This document shows positions 8,856-18,211 of a DNA stretch of 64,000 nucleotides, piece after piece. Below the pieces are notes generated by a model. The model saw only the letters and a program-made list of their open reading frames with translations. It ran no database searches and was not told where the DNA came from. The translations under genes were made by a program, and so were the position numbers. Source of the DNA: CALMFG01 sp963666035 (GTDB taxonomy: Bacteria > Bacillota > Clostridia > Christensenellales > CALMFG01). The stretch's first letter is position 1; every line of letters begins with the position of its first letter. The stretch spans positions 1-64,000 of the forward strand of contig CAXXJI010000019.1 in NCBI GenBank assembly GCA_963666035.2. The letters are read 5' to 3'.

Positions 8856-10004
8856 ATGAAAAAACATGAAACTGTTGCTATGCTGCTGGCCGGAGGCCAG
8901 GGCAGCCGTTTGGGCGGTTTGACCCATAAGCTGGCTAAACCCGCGGTATCTTTCGGCGGAAAATACCGCATCATTGATTTCCCGCTGTCCAACTGCCGCT
9001 ATTCCAACATTTCGGTTGTAGGGGTCCTAACACAGTACAAGCCTCTCATCCTAAATGCCTACATCTCCACCGGTGCGCCCTGGGCGCTGGACTCTCTGGA
9101 TGGGGGCGTCAGCATCCTTCCTCCTTATATGGATATGGACGGCGGCAATTGGTATAAAGGCACCGCCGATGCGATCTATCAAAACATCGAATTTGTCGAC
9201 CAATATTCACCGAAAAATGTGGTTATTCTTTCGGGAGACCATATATACAAGATGAACTACGAGGATATGGTTACTTTCCGGAAGGAAAACGATGCTGATG
9301 CGGCCATCGCTGTATTCGACGTACTGCTGAAAGAGGCCTCGCGGTTCGGTCTTATGAATACCGATGACACCGGGCGCATTGTCAGTTTTGACGAAAAACC
9401 GGCCCAGCCAAAATCGACCAAAGCTTCGATGGGCGTTTATGTCTTCGACTGGCAGGTCCTACGCGACGCGCTGGAACGCGATGCTGTGAACCCAAAAAGT
9501 GAACACGATTTTGGCAAAAATATTATCCCGATGTTGATTGCCGAGGATAAGCGTATCTTTGCCTATGAGTTTGAGGGCTACTGGAAGGATATCGGCACGG
9601 TGGACAGCTACTATGAGGCCAATATGGAGCTTTTAGAGGAACCGCCGCCCTTCAATCTGGACGATCACGATTTCCCCATCTACTCCAACAATTCAAACGC
9701 CATGCCGCAGATTATCGGCCGTGATGCTGAAGTGACCAATTCTCTGGTGTGTGACGGATGTATTATTGAGGGTACGGTCATCCACTCGGTCATCTCAAAA
9801 AATGTCTATATCGGCAAAAACGCGGTGGTGGAAAACTCCATCATCATGCACAATGCCCGTATTGAGGACGGTGTACGCGTGGTAGACGCAGTGGTCAGCG
9901 AAGGTATGATCGTCAATCACGGCATTTTAAAGGGCAACATTAACAAAAAGAGCGACGATGATATCCGTCTGCTCTATTCATCCCAGGCCCAGCCGCAAAT
10001 ATAA
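8856..10004 (+). CDS. glgC: Glucose-1-phosphate adenylyltransferase, catalytic subunit
   Basis: A 382-residue ADP-glucose pyrophosphorylase that makes ADP-glucose from glucose 1-phosphate and ATP. The nucleotide-binding loop LAGGQGSRLGGLTHKLAKPA is intact at about residues 11-30, followed by YRIIDFPLSNC, the active-site GTADAIYQN, and LSGDHIYKMNY. The C-terminal quarter is a left-handed beta helix with hexapeptide repeats (for example VYIGKNAVVENSIIM). A strong AAGGAGG precedes the ATG. It is followed after 26 bases by glgD, giving the GlgC/GlgD heteromer known from Bacillota. Confidence 0.96.
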   Translation: MKKHETVAMLLAGGQGSRLGGLTHKLAKPAVSFGGKYRIIDFPLSNCRYSNISVVGVLTQYKPLILNAYISTGAPWALDSLDGGVSILPPYMDMDGGNWYKGTADAIYQNIEFVDQYSPKNVVILSGDHIYKMNYEDMVTFRKENDADAAIAVFDVLLKEASRFGLMNTDDTGRIVSFDEKPAQPKSTKASMGVYVFDWQVLRDALERDAVNPKSEHDFGKNIIPMLIAEDKRIFAYEFEGYWKDIGTVDSYYEANMELLEEPPPFNLDDHDFPIYSNNSNAMPQIIGRDAEVTNSLVCDGCIIEGTVIHSVISKNVYIGKNAVVENSIIMHNARIEDGVRVVDAVVSEGMIVNHGILKGNINKKSDDDIRLLYSSQAQPQI

Positions 10005-10030
10005 AAACGATATTTTTTAAGGATAAATAC

Positions 10031-11137
10031 ATGAAAAACGTACTAGGCATCGTCATCAATAACCCATCAAATCAGCTCGGTGTGCTGACCGATCACCGTA
10101 ATCCGGTCACGCTGCCGTTTTTCGCACGTTACCGACTCATCGATTTTGCGCTCAGCAATCTTGTCAATTCGGGCGTGCCCAAAATCGGTGTTGTCGCCAG
10201 CGATAAATACAGATCGCTCCTTGACCACGTGGGCACCGGTCAGGAGTGGGGCCTTTCGCGCAAATCACAGGCACTGGTCATCCTTCAGGGTGCGCGCCGT
10301 ATCGGCGATGTCAACGCGCGGGACATTAACCTGATGGATTTTGAAAAAAACGATATGGTTTTCGAGCGGAATTTGACTGATGATATCGTAATCACCACAC
10401 CCAATGTCGTGTGCCGCGCCAACTACAGCCATGCGCTGGAACTGCACCGCAAGTCGGGTGCCGATATTACGTTGATTGCCACAAAAGACGCGCCGGATGA
10501 TTTAGATCACAGCTGCCTCTTTTTGGACGTCGATGAAGATCACGACGTACTGGACATCACCGAGGGCAATCCTAAACGATACGATTATCAATACGCCGGT
10601 ACGCTGATCGTCTCACGCGAGACCCTGTTGCAGCTCCTGCTTTTGGCGCCTGAGCTCGGCATCTATGAAATGCTCGATCTGGTCATGGCAAATTTCGATG
10701 ATTTTCGTATTAAATGCTATCCGTTTGGCGGATACTTGCGGCGCATCAGTACCATCCGCGACTATTTCGATTCCAGCATGGAATTGCTTGATCCGGAAAT
10801 CTCAACTCAGGTGTTCACGGGCAGTGACATCATCTATACCAAAATCAAAGACAACCATCCCACGCTGTATAAATCCACCTCGGCTGTGAAGGATTCCTGC
10901 ATCGCCAGCGGCAGTACTATTGAGGGTACCATCCGCAACACAGTGCTGTTCCGCCAAGTGCACCAGATGAAAGGTTCTGAAATCACCAACAGCATCCTGA
11001 TGGAGGGATGCCGGATTGGGAAAAATACGGTGCTGGATTATGTCATCGCCGATCGGAATGTAATTATCGGCGATAATGTGGTTTTAAAAGGCACTCGTGC
11101 CAACCCTGTGGTATTGAAAAAGGAGATGGTCATATGA
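10031..11137 (+). CDS. glgD: Glucose-1-phosphate adenylyltransferase, GlgD subunit
   Basis: A 368-residue paralogue of GlgC. The N-terminus has a degenerate loop (GIVINNPSNQLGVLTDHR) in place of GGxGxRL, so it should lack normal catalytic activity and instead act as the non-catalytic or regulatory partner of GlgC, as shown for Geobacillus GlgD. It keeps the overall fold: RYRLIDFALSNLVNSG, then a sugar-binding half, then a C-terminal hexapeptide beta helix (IEGTIRNTVLF and following). AAGGA precedes the ATG. The last four bases overlap glgA (ATGA), implying coupled translation. Confidence 0.93.
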   Translation: MKNVLGIVINNPSNQLGVLTDHRNPVTLPFFARYRLIDFALSNLVNSGVPKIGVVASDKYRSLLDHVGTGQEWGLSRKSQALVILQGARRIGDVNARDINLMDFEKNDMVFERNLTDDIVITTPNVVCRANYSHALELHRKSGADITLIATKDAPDDLDHSCLFLDVDEDHDVLDITEGNPKRYDYQYAGTLIVSRETLLQLLLLAPELGIYEMLDLVMANFDDFRIKCYPFGGYLRRISTIRDYFDSSMELLDPEISTQVFTGSDIIYTKIKDNHPTLYKSTSAVKDSCIASGSTIEGTIRNTVLFRQVHQMKGSEITNSILMEGCRIGKNTVLDYVIADRNVIIGDNVVLKGTRANPVVLKKEMVI

Positions 11138-12618
11138 GCGACAAGCCGCTTGATGTGCTTTTTGCCGCATCCGAGTGTGCGCCGCTGGTCAAAACCGGCG
11201 GTCTGGCCGATGTGGTCGGCGCGCTTCCCGATGCGCTAAAAAACCTCAATGTGAATGTCAGCGTCATCCTGCCCTTCTATAAAACGCTGCCGGAAAATTT
11301 TCGGAATCAGTCCGTAGACATCAAGATCGGCGAAGTAAAAATGGGATGGCGCAAGCACTATATGGGGCTTAAAAAATATGCCGCCCCGAACTGTACCTAC
11401 TATTTTATCGATAACGAAACCTATTTTCTTCGGGATAATCTGTACGGCTATTACGACGATGCCGAACGGTTTATCTATTTTTCTTTGGCCGTCGTAGAAG
11501 CAGTTAAAATCATCGGTGGTTTTGATATCATCCACTGTCATGACTGGCAGACCGCGCTGGTCCCCACCATCTTTAAAAAGTTCTATTATCAGAAAAAAGG
11601 GCTTAAAGACTTAAAACAAGTTTTCACTATTCATAACTTACGATTCCAAGGCAACCTAAACCTGCCTGATTTTTTGAGTTTTCTCGGCCTTTCGGGCACC
11701 GAGTCCTGGCTTGGGGAAGTGATGCTGAAAGACCAGGCTAATCTCTTAAAATCCGGTCTATACAGTTCCGACGCCGTCACCACGGTCAGCCCGACTTACG
11801 CAAACGAGATCAAGATGCCTTACTACAGTGAAGGTTTGGATACATGTATCAGCGACATCAGCGGAAAACTGCACGGTATCCTCAACGGCATCGACATTTC
11901 GGCATTTAATCCGGCGGATGATCCCAAGATTTTTTGGAGCTACACCGGCCTTGCCGGAAAGCACAAAAACAAAGAACGGTTTTTATATGAGCATAACCTG
12001 CCAAACGACGGACAAATGATGATTGGCATGGTCACTCGGCTAGACCCTCAAAAAGGACTTGATCTGGTACTGTATGCCATCGACAAAATCATGCAGCTTC
12101 CTGTCCTTTTTGTTTTGCTGGGAACCGGCAGTAAAGAATACGAAAGACTCTTTGGTTATATCCAGCAGCATTACCCCGACCGTGTGCGCTGTTTTATCAC
12201 CTACAGTGACGATTTAGCGCATAAGATCTATGCGGCAGCTGATACGTTCCTGATGCCTTCCAACTTCGAGCCCTGCGGGCTCGGCCAGCTCATCGCTATG
12301 CGCTACGGCACCCTGCCCATCGTTCGGGAAACCGGCGGTTTAGCAGATACCGTTGTCCCATACAATAAAATCACCGGCGAAGGCACTGGGTTTTCATTTG
12401 CCAACTACAACGGCGACGAACTGCTGTCCACCGTCAAGCTGGCAAATGACGTGTATATCTACAACAAAAGCCATTTCAACGAAATGGCCTTACGCGCAAT
12501 GGCACAGGAATTCTCATGGAATGCATCGGCTAAAGCGTACAAAGATATCTATCAGGATTTGGTCAAGGATATACCTGCGCCACAAGTCAAAACCTCAGCG
12601 AAGAACACAAGCGCCTAA
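11134..12618 (+). CDS. glgA: Glycogen synthase (ADP-glucose)
   Basis: A 494-residue GT5 glycogen synthase that extends alpha-1,4-glucan from ADP-glucose. The N-terminal KTGGLADVVGALP motif with the ADP-glucose-binding Lys begins at about residue 20. The HCHDWQTALVP and VFTIHNLRFQGN blocks follow, and the C-terminal half carries GMVTRLDPQKGLDL, PSNFEPCGLGQLIAMRYG and the ETGGLADTV loop. The start overlaps glgD by four bases with GGAGATGG as ribosome binding site. Its last 24 bases overlap the 3' end of the convergent GH13 gene, so the two transcripts must be complementary at their ends. The last 15 or so residues (VKTSAKNTSA) are a low-complexity tail. Confidence 0.96.
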   Translation: MSDKPLDVLFAASECAPLVKTGGLADVVGALPDALKNLNVNVSVILPFYKTLPENFRNQSVDIKIGEVKMGWRKHYMGLKKYAAPNCTYYFIDNETYFLRDNLYGYYDDAERFIYFSLAVVEAVKIIGGFDIIHCHDWQTALVPTIFKKFYYQKKGLKDLKQVFTIHNLRFQGNLNLPDFLSFLGLSGTESWLGEVMLKDQANLLKSGLYSSDAVTTVSPTYANEIKMPYYSEGLDTCISDISGKLHGILNGIDISAFNPADDPKIFWSYTGLAGKHKNKERFLYEHNLPNDGQMMIGMVTRLDPQKGLDLVLYAIDKIMQLPVLFVLLGTGSKEYERLFGYIQQHYPDRVRCFITYSDDLAHKIYAAADTFLMPSNFEPCGLGQLIAMRYGTLPIVRETGGLADTVVPYNKITGEGTGFSFANYNGDELLSTVKLANDVYIYNKSHFNEMALRAMAQEFSWNASAKAYKDIYQDLVKDIPAPQVKTSAKNTSA

Positions 12619-14394
12619 CGCTTCGATATGCAAAGTTTCTTCCAAAACCGTGGCCTGATATGCCAGCACGGTTTTTCTCTTTAGGTTTGGGATGTCAACA
12701 GGATCAAAGCCAAGGTTAATATAGACCGAATAGCTTCCATTCACCGTTGCTACGTCATAGCTCAACACGCCATCCGTGCGAGCAAAGCGGACAAACCCGG
12801 CTTTGGTGCCCAGTTCTTTCCGCAACATCCCCAATTGCTTAACCCAGCCGGTTAAGCTCTCGTCGTTATTCTCCCAATCAAACGTCCCGCGGTTATAGGG
12901 GTCCTTATAACCCTGCATCCCAATTTCATCACCGTAGTAGATGCACGGGTTCCCCGGCAATGTAAACAACACTAGGAAATACAGCATCATCCGCAATTTT
13001 GCCAGTTTCATCCGCTTTTGCGGCAGACGATACGTCCGCGCCTGCCATGTGGTCAGTGTATCAGAAGCGGGTGCGTCGCCCAGCAAGGTAACCAAACGGC
13101 TGGTGTCATGCGTACCCGTCATGTTCATTAGACTTAAAAAAATGTCTCTTGGATAATTCTCCTGCAACGTCATCACAGCGTTCGCAAAGTCCTGAGCGCT
13201 CCCGCGTCCGGTTAGCATATCGATCAGCGCGTCTCGCAAAGGATAATTAGACACCGAATCCAGCGCCTGGCCTAAAATATATTCCCGTGGGGTCTCGTAA
13301 GACACCTTGTTGCTCGCGTCCTCCCAGACTTCTCCCAGCAAAACCGCTTCCGGATTAGCCTTTGTCACACAGGTTTTTAGTGCTCGAATAAACGCATCCG
13401 GCAGTTCATCAGCCACATCCAGCCGCCATCCGGCTACACCGGCTTTCATCCACTTTGTCACCGCGCCGTCCTTTTCATCCAGCAGATAGTGCATGAAAGA
13501 GGGGTCAAGCTCATTAACCGCAGGCAGTGCTTTGACGCCCCACCAACAGTCATAATCATCCGGAAATTTCTTAAAATGATACCAAGGATAATAGGGACTT
13601 CCCTTATCGTTATAGGCACCGCCTTTTCCGTAATGCTGATATTTGTTGAAATATATGCTGTCCTCGCCGGTATGGGAAAACACACCGTCCAGCATGATCT
13701 TGATGTGTACGCTGTCCGCTGCGGCAGTTAATCTTTTCAATGTCTCTTCAGTCCCATACATCCGATCAACGCGCGAGTAATCAGCTGTATCATACTTGTG
13801 GTTGGAAACCGCTTCGAACACCGGATTTAAGTAGATGATATCCACGCCCAAATCCTTGATATAGGGCAGTTTTTCAATGACGCCCGCCAAATTTCCACCA
13901 AAGAAATCCCAAAGCACGATCTCGCCCTGGTCATTTTTGATATACACCGGGCCCTCATCCCAGGACGTGTGCATCAATACATGATCGCGCTGTTCCGTAT
14001 CTTTATCATCCCCCTTAAAAAAGCGGTCCACATAGACCTGATACATGGTTTTTCCTTTAAACCATTCGGGCACCGATGCATTGCTGTGCACAGTCAGCTG
14101 AAAATCTCGACCGTTCTCACATGCCTGCCCGCTGTTTTCGCATTTGCCAAATCGGCATATTCCCCCGCCAAAGTCCGCTTCGAAATGATAAAAGTATAGC
14201 CCTTTCTCTTTTTCCGGCACAAAGCTGAACTTGAAACCACCTTCGATTTTCTCCATCGCCGCAGGCGCACCCAAACCGACCACACGAACCGCGTTTGCAT
14301 CTGTCTTAATCGTCAAAGTGACCGCTTCGCCTTGTCTGACCGCTCCAAACGGCTTTTTATATGTCTCATCCCAAGCGTCGTATATCAACTGCAT
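12595..14394 (-). CDS. GH13 alpha-glucosidase/neopullulanase-like enzyme
   Basis: A 599-residue GH13 hydrolase. Residues 1 to about 125 form a beta-rich N-terminal module of the CBM34 kind; the barrel follows with region I DGVFSHTG, region II GWRLDVADELP (nucleophile Asp near residue 323), region III LLGEVWEDA (Glu near 353) and region IV GTHDTSR (Asp near 428). This matches cytoplasmic neopullulanase, cyclomaltodextrinase and maltogenic-amylase-like enzymes. There is no signal peptide, so it would act on imported maltodextrins or internal glycogen. The stop at 12595-12597 lies inside glgA. It is the last gene of a run with pgmB and a large membrane protein, whose stop is only 21 bases ahead of its start. 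The precise substrate cannot be told from sequence. Confidence 0.88.
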   Translation of the reverse strand: MQLIYDAWDETYKKPFGAVRQGEAVTLTIKTDANAVRVVGLGAPAAMEKIEGGFKFSFVPEKEKGLYFYHFEADFGGGICRFGKCENSGQACENGRDFQLTVHSNASVPEWFKGKTMYQVYVDRFFKGDDKDTEQRDHVLMHTSWDEGPVYIKNDQGEIVLWDFFGGNLAGVIEKLPYIKDLGVDIIYLNPVFEAVSNHKYDTADYSRVDRMYGTEETLKRLTAAADSVHIKIMLDGVFSHTGEDSIYFNKYQHYGKGGAYNDKGSPYYPWYHFKKFPDDYDCWWGVKALPAVNELDPSFMHYLLDEKDGAVTKWMKAGVAGWRLDVADELPDAFIRALKTCVTKANPEAVLLGEVWEDASNKVSYETPREYILGQALDSVSNYPLRDALIDMLTGRGSAQDFANAVMTLQENYPRDIFLSLMNMTGTHDTSRLVTLLGDAPASDTLTTWQARTYRLPQKRMKLAKLRMMLYFLVLFTLPGNPCIYYGDEIGMQGYKDPYNRGTFDWENNDESLTGWVKQLGMLRKELGTKAGFVRFARTDGVLSYDVATVNGSYSVYINLGFDPVDIPNLKRKTVLAYQATVLEETLHIEALGACVLR

Positions 14395-14415
14395 ATTACT
14401 TCTCCAATAATCAGA

Positions 14416-17316
14416 CTAATTTCCTGGTGTGTTTCCTTCGCCGTCCAAAATAGCCGCGCCCATCAGTACCACTGCCTTTTCTGTTTCCAATCGCCATGCC
14501 CTTTCGCCGTTTTCCCAATAGTTGTTATCGGCTGAAATGCGCAGCGTATAACGGTGCGTTCCCGCTTTAACCAGAAAATCAAATCGCCCGCTATCCCGAT
14601 CGTCAACCACCAGGATGACAGAACCGACTGTGTCCGCCTCGGCAGTGATTTCCAGTACCAGATTGGCAGGCATGCCAACCGCGGTGATCACGGAGGAATA
14701 AGCTCTGTTTCCGCCAACTTCTGCATTAACCGCTTTTATTTCACTAAAACCGCCCTCCGTCGCTTCAGCCCAGAGCATCGGCACATAAGCCAGAGTACGC
14801 GTTTCTGTTTTATCAGAACTGGTCATGATGGTATATTCGCCCCAAAGTGCTTGTGCGTAATCGGCCCAATTCTCATTTCTGGCATACACATCAAACCCAT
14901 CCATACGAATCAGCGGCTGATAATTATCATATACATATTCGAACATCAGATAATATTTATAGTCTGTTGCCACACCGTCAATATCCGCACCAAACCCATA
15001 ATCCTCGCTTTTGGCATTAGGCAGGATTGCGATCGGTGCATCCGCCGCTTCAATCTCGCGAACCGCCATATTCTGCATGGTGTCACCGTTCAGCATGGCC
15101 GGCATTTGGTTGACATAGTTCGGATTCTTTCTGCCAGAAAGCGCATACATATAGTTAAGTGAAGCTAAATCCACATAGGTTTGGTCTTCGTTAAGAACCG
15201 TATCCAATATCTCAATAAAGCTTTGAATTTCCTCCGGATTTTCCACCGCCACCCGCTCACCGTTCATCGCCTCAGCCGGAGTATACTGCGCCTGATAATT
15301 CTTGGCCGTTTGTACATTGGCCGCAAGATTATACTGCCCAAGCGTCATCTCGGGTATCTTCACCTCACCATTGAGCGAAGGATAACTGACTCCCAGCACC
15401 AGCAAGAAGCCAAGTATCACCACACAGAAACCCACAATTCGCATCATACCTTCTTTTTTAACCGCGCCGAAAGCCAGCATGGCTGGGAAATAGGTGCTTG
15501 CGATAAACCAGATCATGCCCTCCACCAAAGAATGACGAATGATGCCGCGCGGCAGATTGACAAAATAGAAGATGGCAAAGAAGAGGAAAATAGCGATGGC
15601 GGTTTTGGAGTACTCCCTTTTGTCATCGCTGGAGAAATATTGATAAGCGAATACTGCGATAGCCGCAATCATGGAAAGCGGCATGATAAAGTATACCATA
15701 TTATAGACAAAGCTGGTGCGGTCTCCGGAAGCAAAATATGCCCAATTCTGGCTGGACCCCGCCGCCATCAGCATCTCTCGCAAGCGTGCCAAAGGCGGGA
15801 TATCTTTGAAAAAGCAAACAGCTAAATAAACAGCCCCGAAAGCCAGCACTGTAAAAAAGCCGGTCATGAATAGTAAGAAAATTCTGCGTCCCTCGCCGCG
15901 TTTAAGGAACATAATCGTATAGGCTAAGACTCCGCCGACAAACGAAGCCATCCCGACATCCAGGCTGTAAAGACACAGCACGGCACAGACAATCGCAAAC
16001 CAAACACGATTTTTTGCCGTATCCTCCCGAACCAACTTATCCAGCGCAATCACCATCAAAACCGCCATAATAAACATCGGCGGCATTAGCATCCTTAAAA
16101 ACGGAAAACCGATGACAAACACAAATGCAGTGGTTTCATCCAAAATCCGTTTAAAAAGTGAAAAGGCCAGCACATAGTAAACCGCAATATAGTAACCATT
16201 ATACATGCCCGCCGACCAAGGTTCGTAGCCATTAAACAGCTCCATAAAATAGGCAAAAAACTGGGAAGAGAGCATATGTGCATCGAAAGTTTCAACGATT
16301 GGGATACTGCCGTAGCGGAAAAGATGATCGATTGAAACCCCAAAATTCGCATATTCAAAAATCGAACCCGTTGTTTCTTTCATCCGCACCGGCTGCGCAA
16401 TAATGAATCCCAAAATGAGAATCGCAATCGGTAAGTATAAATTATAAATTTTACTGCCTTGCTTGGTTTTCTTGGTTTTGACCCAAAGCAAAACCCCCAG
16501 CAGTACTGCCGCGGTCATGATACCCACGTACATTTCATATTGGATATTCAAAACCACATTAAAGCGCTTGTTGATGATATTCAGCACTTCAAGCCCAACC
16601 ATTTGCAATATGGGCGCAAACAAAAGCGGCAAGCCTGCGATAATGATCTTGTTTTTCTGCTTGCTGAGTTTGGTCTGGAACAGCAAGAATAGAACCAGCG
16701 CAATTCCTCCGCCTAAAGCCAGCTGTGCCGCCAACAAGGATGTGCCATTCAGCGAAAGTTTCATCAAAAAAGTCCCCGCAAACACCGCCAAGGGCACGGT
16801 AAGCGCCAGACTTAAGAACAAAAGATCATAATCGCGATAAAGGTCTTTTTCGAAGCCGATATAGAGGAAAGCCAAAATCAGCGGTACAGCAAACACTGCC
16901 GTCACGCTCAGCATGTCAGGGCCCGAATAAGCCGCCAAGAGCGCGGCAATCAGTGAGATCGAACCCAGCATGGCCGTATGCTTAATAAAGAGTATGGCTT
17001 TTTTATTCTCTTCGGTGCGTTTAAGACTGCGAAAGAGCATAAACAGCAGAAGTGCGCCAATCAATGTCGCCGCCAGCACCGCCAGTATCATCAAAAAATA
17101 CCAGCGGATACGCAGGCCGATATCGGAATTGCTCAGCGTGCTTTGCGAGATGACATGATCGGAAAAATCTGTAATAGGGTAGGCTCTGGAAAGGGTATTT
17201 TTAAATACCGGCAACACAGCCGAAAGCCCAAAGAAGCCCGCGCTGAATACGCAAGCAAAAAAGATATTTGTGTTTTTTTCGATGCTCTCTTTCAGGCGCA
17301 TCATCCATGGTATCAT
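14416..17316 (-). CDS. Large polytopic membrane protein, GT-C glycosyltransferase-like
   Basis: A 966-residue protein that I cannot assign to a named family. About 17 to 20 membrane helices fill the first two-thirds; the last 300 residues, from about residue 665, are a soluble beta-rich domain that should face outside. The segment around FRYGSIPIVETFDAHMLSSQF, an acidic and polar loop between helices, resembles the extracytoplasmic active-site loop of GT-C glycosyltransferases using lipid-linked sugars, and the architecture fits that class. The start at the ATG 17314-17316 is chosen because AGGA lies seven bases upstream; a TTG nine codons earlier would place that site inside the gene. It sits between pgmB and the GH13 enzyme on the same strand, though nothing shows a role in glucan metabolism. 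Confidence 0.55.
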   Translation of the reverse strand: MIPWMMRLKESIEKNTNIFFACVFSAGFFGLSAVLPVFKNTLSRAYPITDFSDHVISQSTLSNSDIGLRIRWYFLMILAVLAATLIGALLLFMLFRSLKRTEENKKAILFIKHTAMLGSISLIAALLAAYSGPDMLSVTAVFAVPLILAFLYIGFEKDLYRDYDLLFLSLALTVPLAVFAGTFLMKLSLNGTSLLAAQLALGGGIALVLFLLFQTKLSKQKNKIIIAGLPLLFAPILQMVGLEVLNIINKRFNVVLNIQYEMYVGIMTAAVLLGVLLWVKTKKTKQGSKIYNLYLPIAILILGFIIAQPVRMKETTGSIFEYANFGVSIDHLFRYGSIPIVETFDAHMLSSQFFAYFMELFNGYEPWSAGMYNGYYIAVYYVLAFSLFKRILDETTAFVFVIGFPFLRMLMPPMFIMAVLMVIALDKLVREDTAKNRVWFAIVCAVLCLYSLDVGMASFVGGVLAYTIMFLKRGEGRRIFLLFMTGFFTVLAFGAVYLAVCFFKDIPPLARLREMLMAAGSSQNWAYFASGDRTSFVYNMVYFIMPLSMIAAIAVFAYQYFSSDDKREYSKTAIAIFLFFAIFYFVNLPRGIIRHSLVEGMIWFIASTYFPAMLAFGAVKKEGMMRIVGFCVVILGFLLVLGVSYPSLNGEVKIPEMTLGQYNLAANVQTAKNYQAQYTPAEAMNGERVAVENPEEIQSFIEILDTVLNEDQTYVDLASLNYMYALSGRKNPNYVNQMPAMLNGDTMQNMAVREIEAADAPIAILPNAKSEDYGFGADIDGVATDYKYYLMFEYVYDNYQPLIRMDGFDVYARNENWADYAQALWGEYTIMTSSDKTETRTLAYVPMLWAEATEGGFSEIKAVNAEVGGNRAYSSVITAVGMPANLVLEITAEADTVGSVILVVDDRDSGRFDFLVKAGTHRYTLRISADNNYWENGERAWRLETEKAVVLMGAAILDGEGNTPGN

Positions 17317-17407
17317 CTGTTTATCCTCGATTTTCGTTCTCAATCTATTTTATAAAAACATCTTGTAGATTTTATCATACAGTCTTACGCTCTGTAAACA
17401 AACCCAA

Positions 17408-18070
17408 TCAGCCGCTCTTCACCATCAAGTATATGCTTTTCAGCCGCTCGGCATTGATCGAATGCAGTGTTAGCAGCATCGCATCCGCCTGCGGCAAGGG
17501 CTTTTGGCCCACACCCACCGCTGTCATGCCCGCGGCCTTGGCCGCCGTAATACCGGCATTTGCATCTTCGATCACCATACACGATGCAGGCATTACCTCC
17601 AGCGCATCAGCACAAGTCAGAAAAATATCGGGTGCCGGCTTGGACCGTACGCTCGCGTTCCCGTCAACAACAGCATCGAAAGCATCCTCGAGTTTCAGTT
17701 TTCGTAATATCTTTGGGGTATTTCGGCTGGAGGAACCGATCGCTGTTTTAATGCCATTTTGTTTTAGGCTGCCAAGCAATTCCACCACCCCTGGTAGAAT
17801 GTCTTTTCGGGTCAGTTGATTTAAAAGCTTACGGTACCGCCGATTTTTTGCCGCGGCAATTCGCTTAAATGTCCTTTGGCTGACGGTCGCGTTGTTCGCC
17901 TCCAGTATAATCTCTAAGCTCTCAGCGCGGCTGATCCCCTTCAGTCGATCATTTAATGCCTCATCAAAATGAAAACCGTGCTTTTTAGCCAACACCTGCC
18001 AGGCCTTGTAATGATAGATATCGGTGGAGACGATAACGCCGTCCAGATCAAATATCACTGCCTTTAACAT
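17408..18070 (-). CDS. pgmB: Beta-phosphoglucomutase
   Basis: A 220-residue HAD-superfamily enzyme that interconverts beta-glucose 1-phosphate and glucose 6-phosphate. It shows the catalytic FDLDGVIVSTD motif (residues 7-17), the beta-PGM cap signature LKGISRAESLEII, the GSSSRN loop, SKPAPDIFLTCADAL and the metal-binding VIEDANAGI. Beta-glucose 1-phosphate usually comes from maltose, trehalose or kojibiose phosphorylases; none is in this window, though the downstream GH13 gene on the same strand suggests maltodextrin use. GGGAGA precedes the ATG at 18070. Confidence 0.92.
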   Translation of the reverse strand: MLKAVIFDLDGVIVSTDIYHYKAWQVLAKKHGFHFDEALNDRLKGISRAESLEIILEANNATVSQRTFKRIAAAKNRRYRKLLNQLTRKDILPGVVELLGSLKQNGIKTAIGSSSRNTPKILRKLKLEDAFDAVVDGNASVRSKPAPDIFLTCADALEVMPASCMVIEDANAGITAAKAAGMTAVGVGQKPLPQADAMLLTLHSINAERLKSIYLMVKSG

Positions 18071-18127
18071 ATTACATTCTCCCGCTGTTTTCGCTACCCC
18101 ATTATTCTACCATATCCGAGTGCAAAA

Positions 18128-18154
18128 TATAAAAGGCGTCGTATCCCGCGCCTT
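18128..18154 (-). terminator. Weak terminator after Gx transporter gene
   Basis: On the minus strand AAGGCG (18149-18154) can pair with CGCCTT (18133-18138) followed by a short T run. It lies downstream of the gene ending at 18212 and upstream of pgmB. The stem is short, so read-through is likely. Confidence 0.3.
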
Positions 18155-18211
18155 GAAAAGTTTATGCTTTGTTCATCTATAGTATGGTAAAACTAATCAC
18201 CACTTTCCTGC

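Noticed and set aside
15181..15825. 214-codon open frame on the plus strand inside the 966-aa membrane protein gene
   Set aside because: It is a shadow of the membrane protein gene, with a His-rich composition and no motif.
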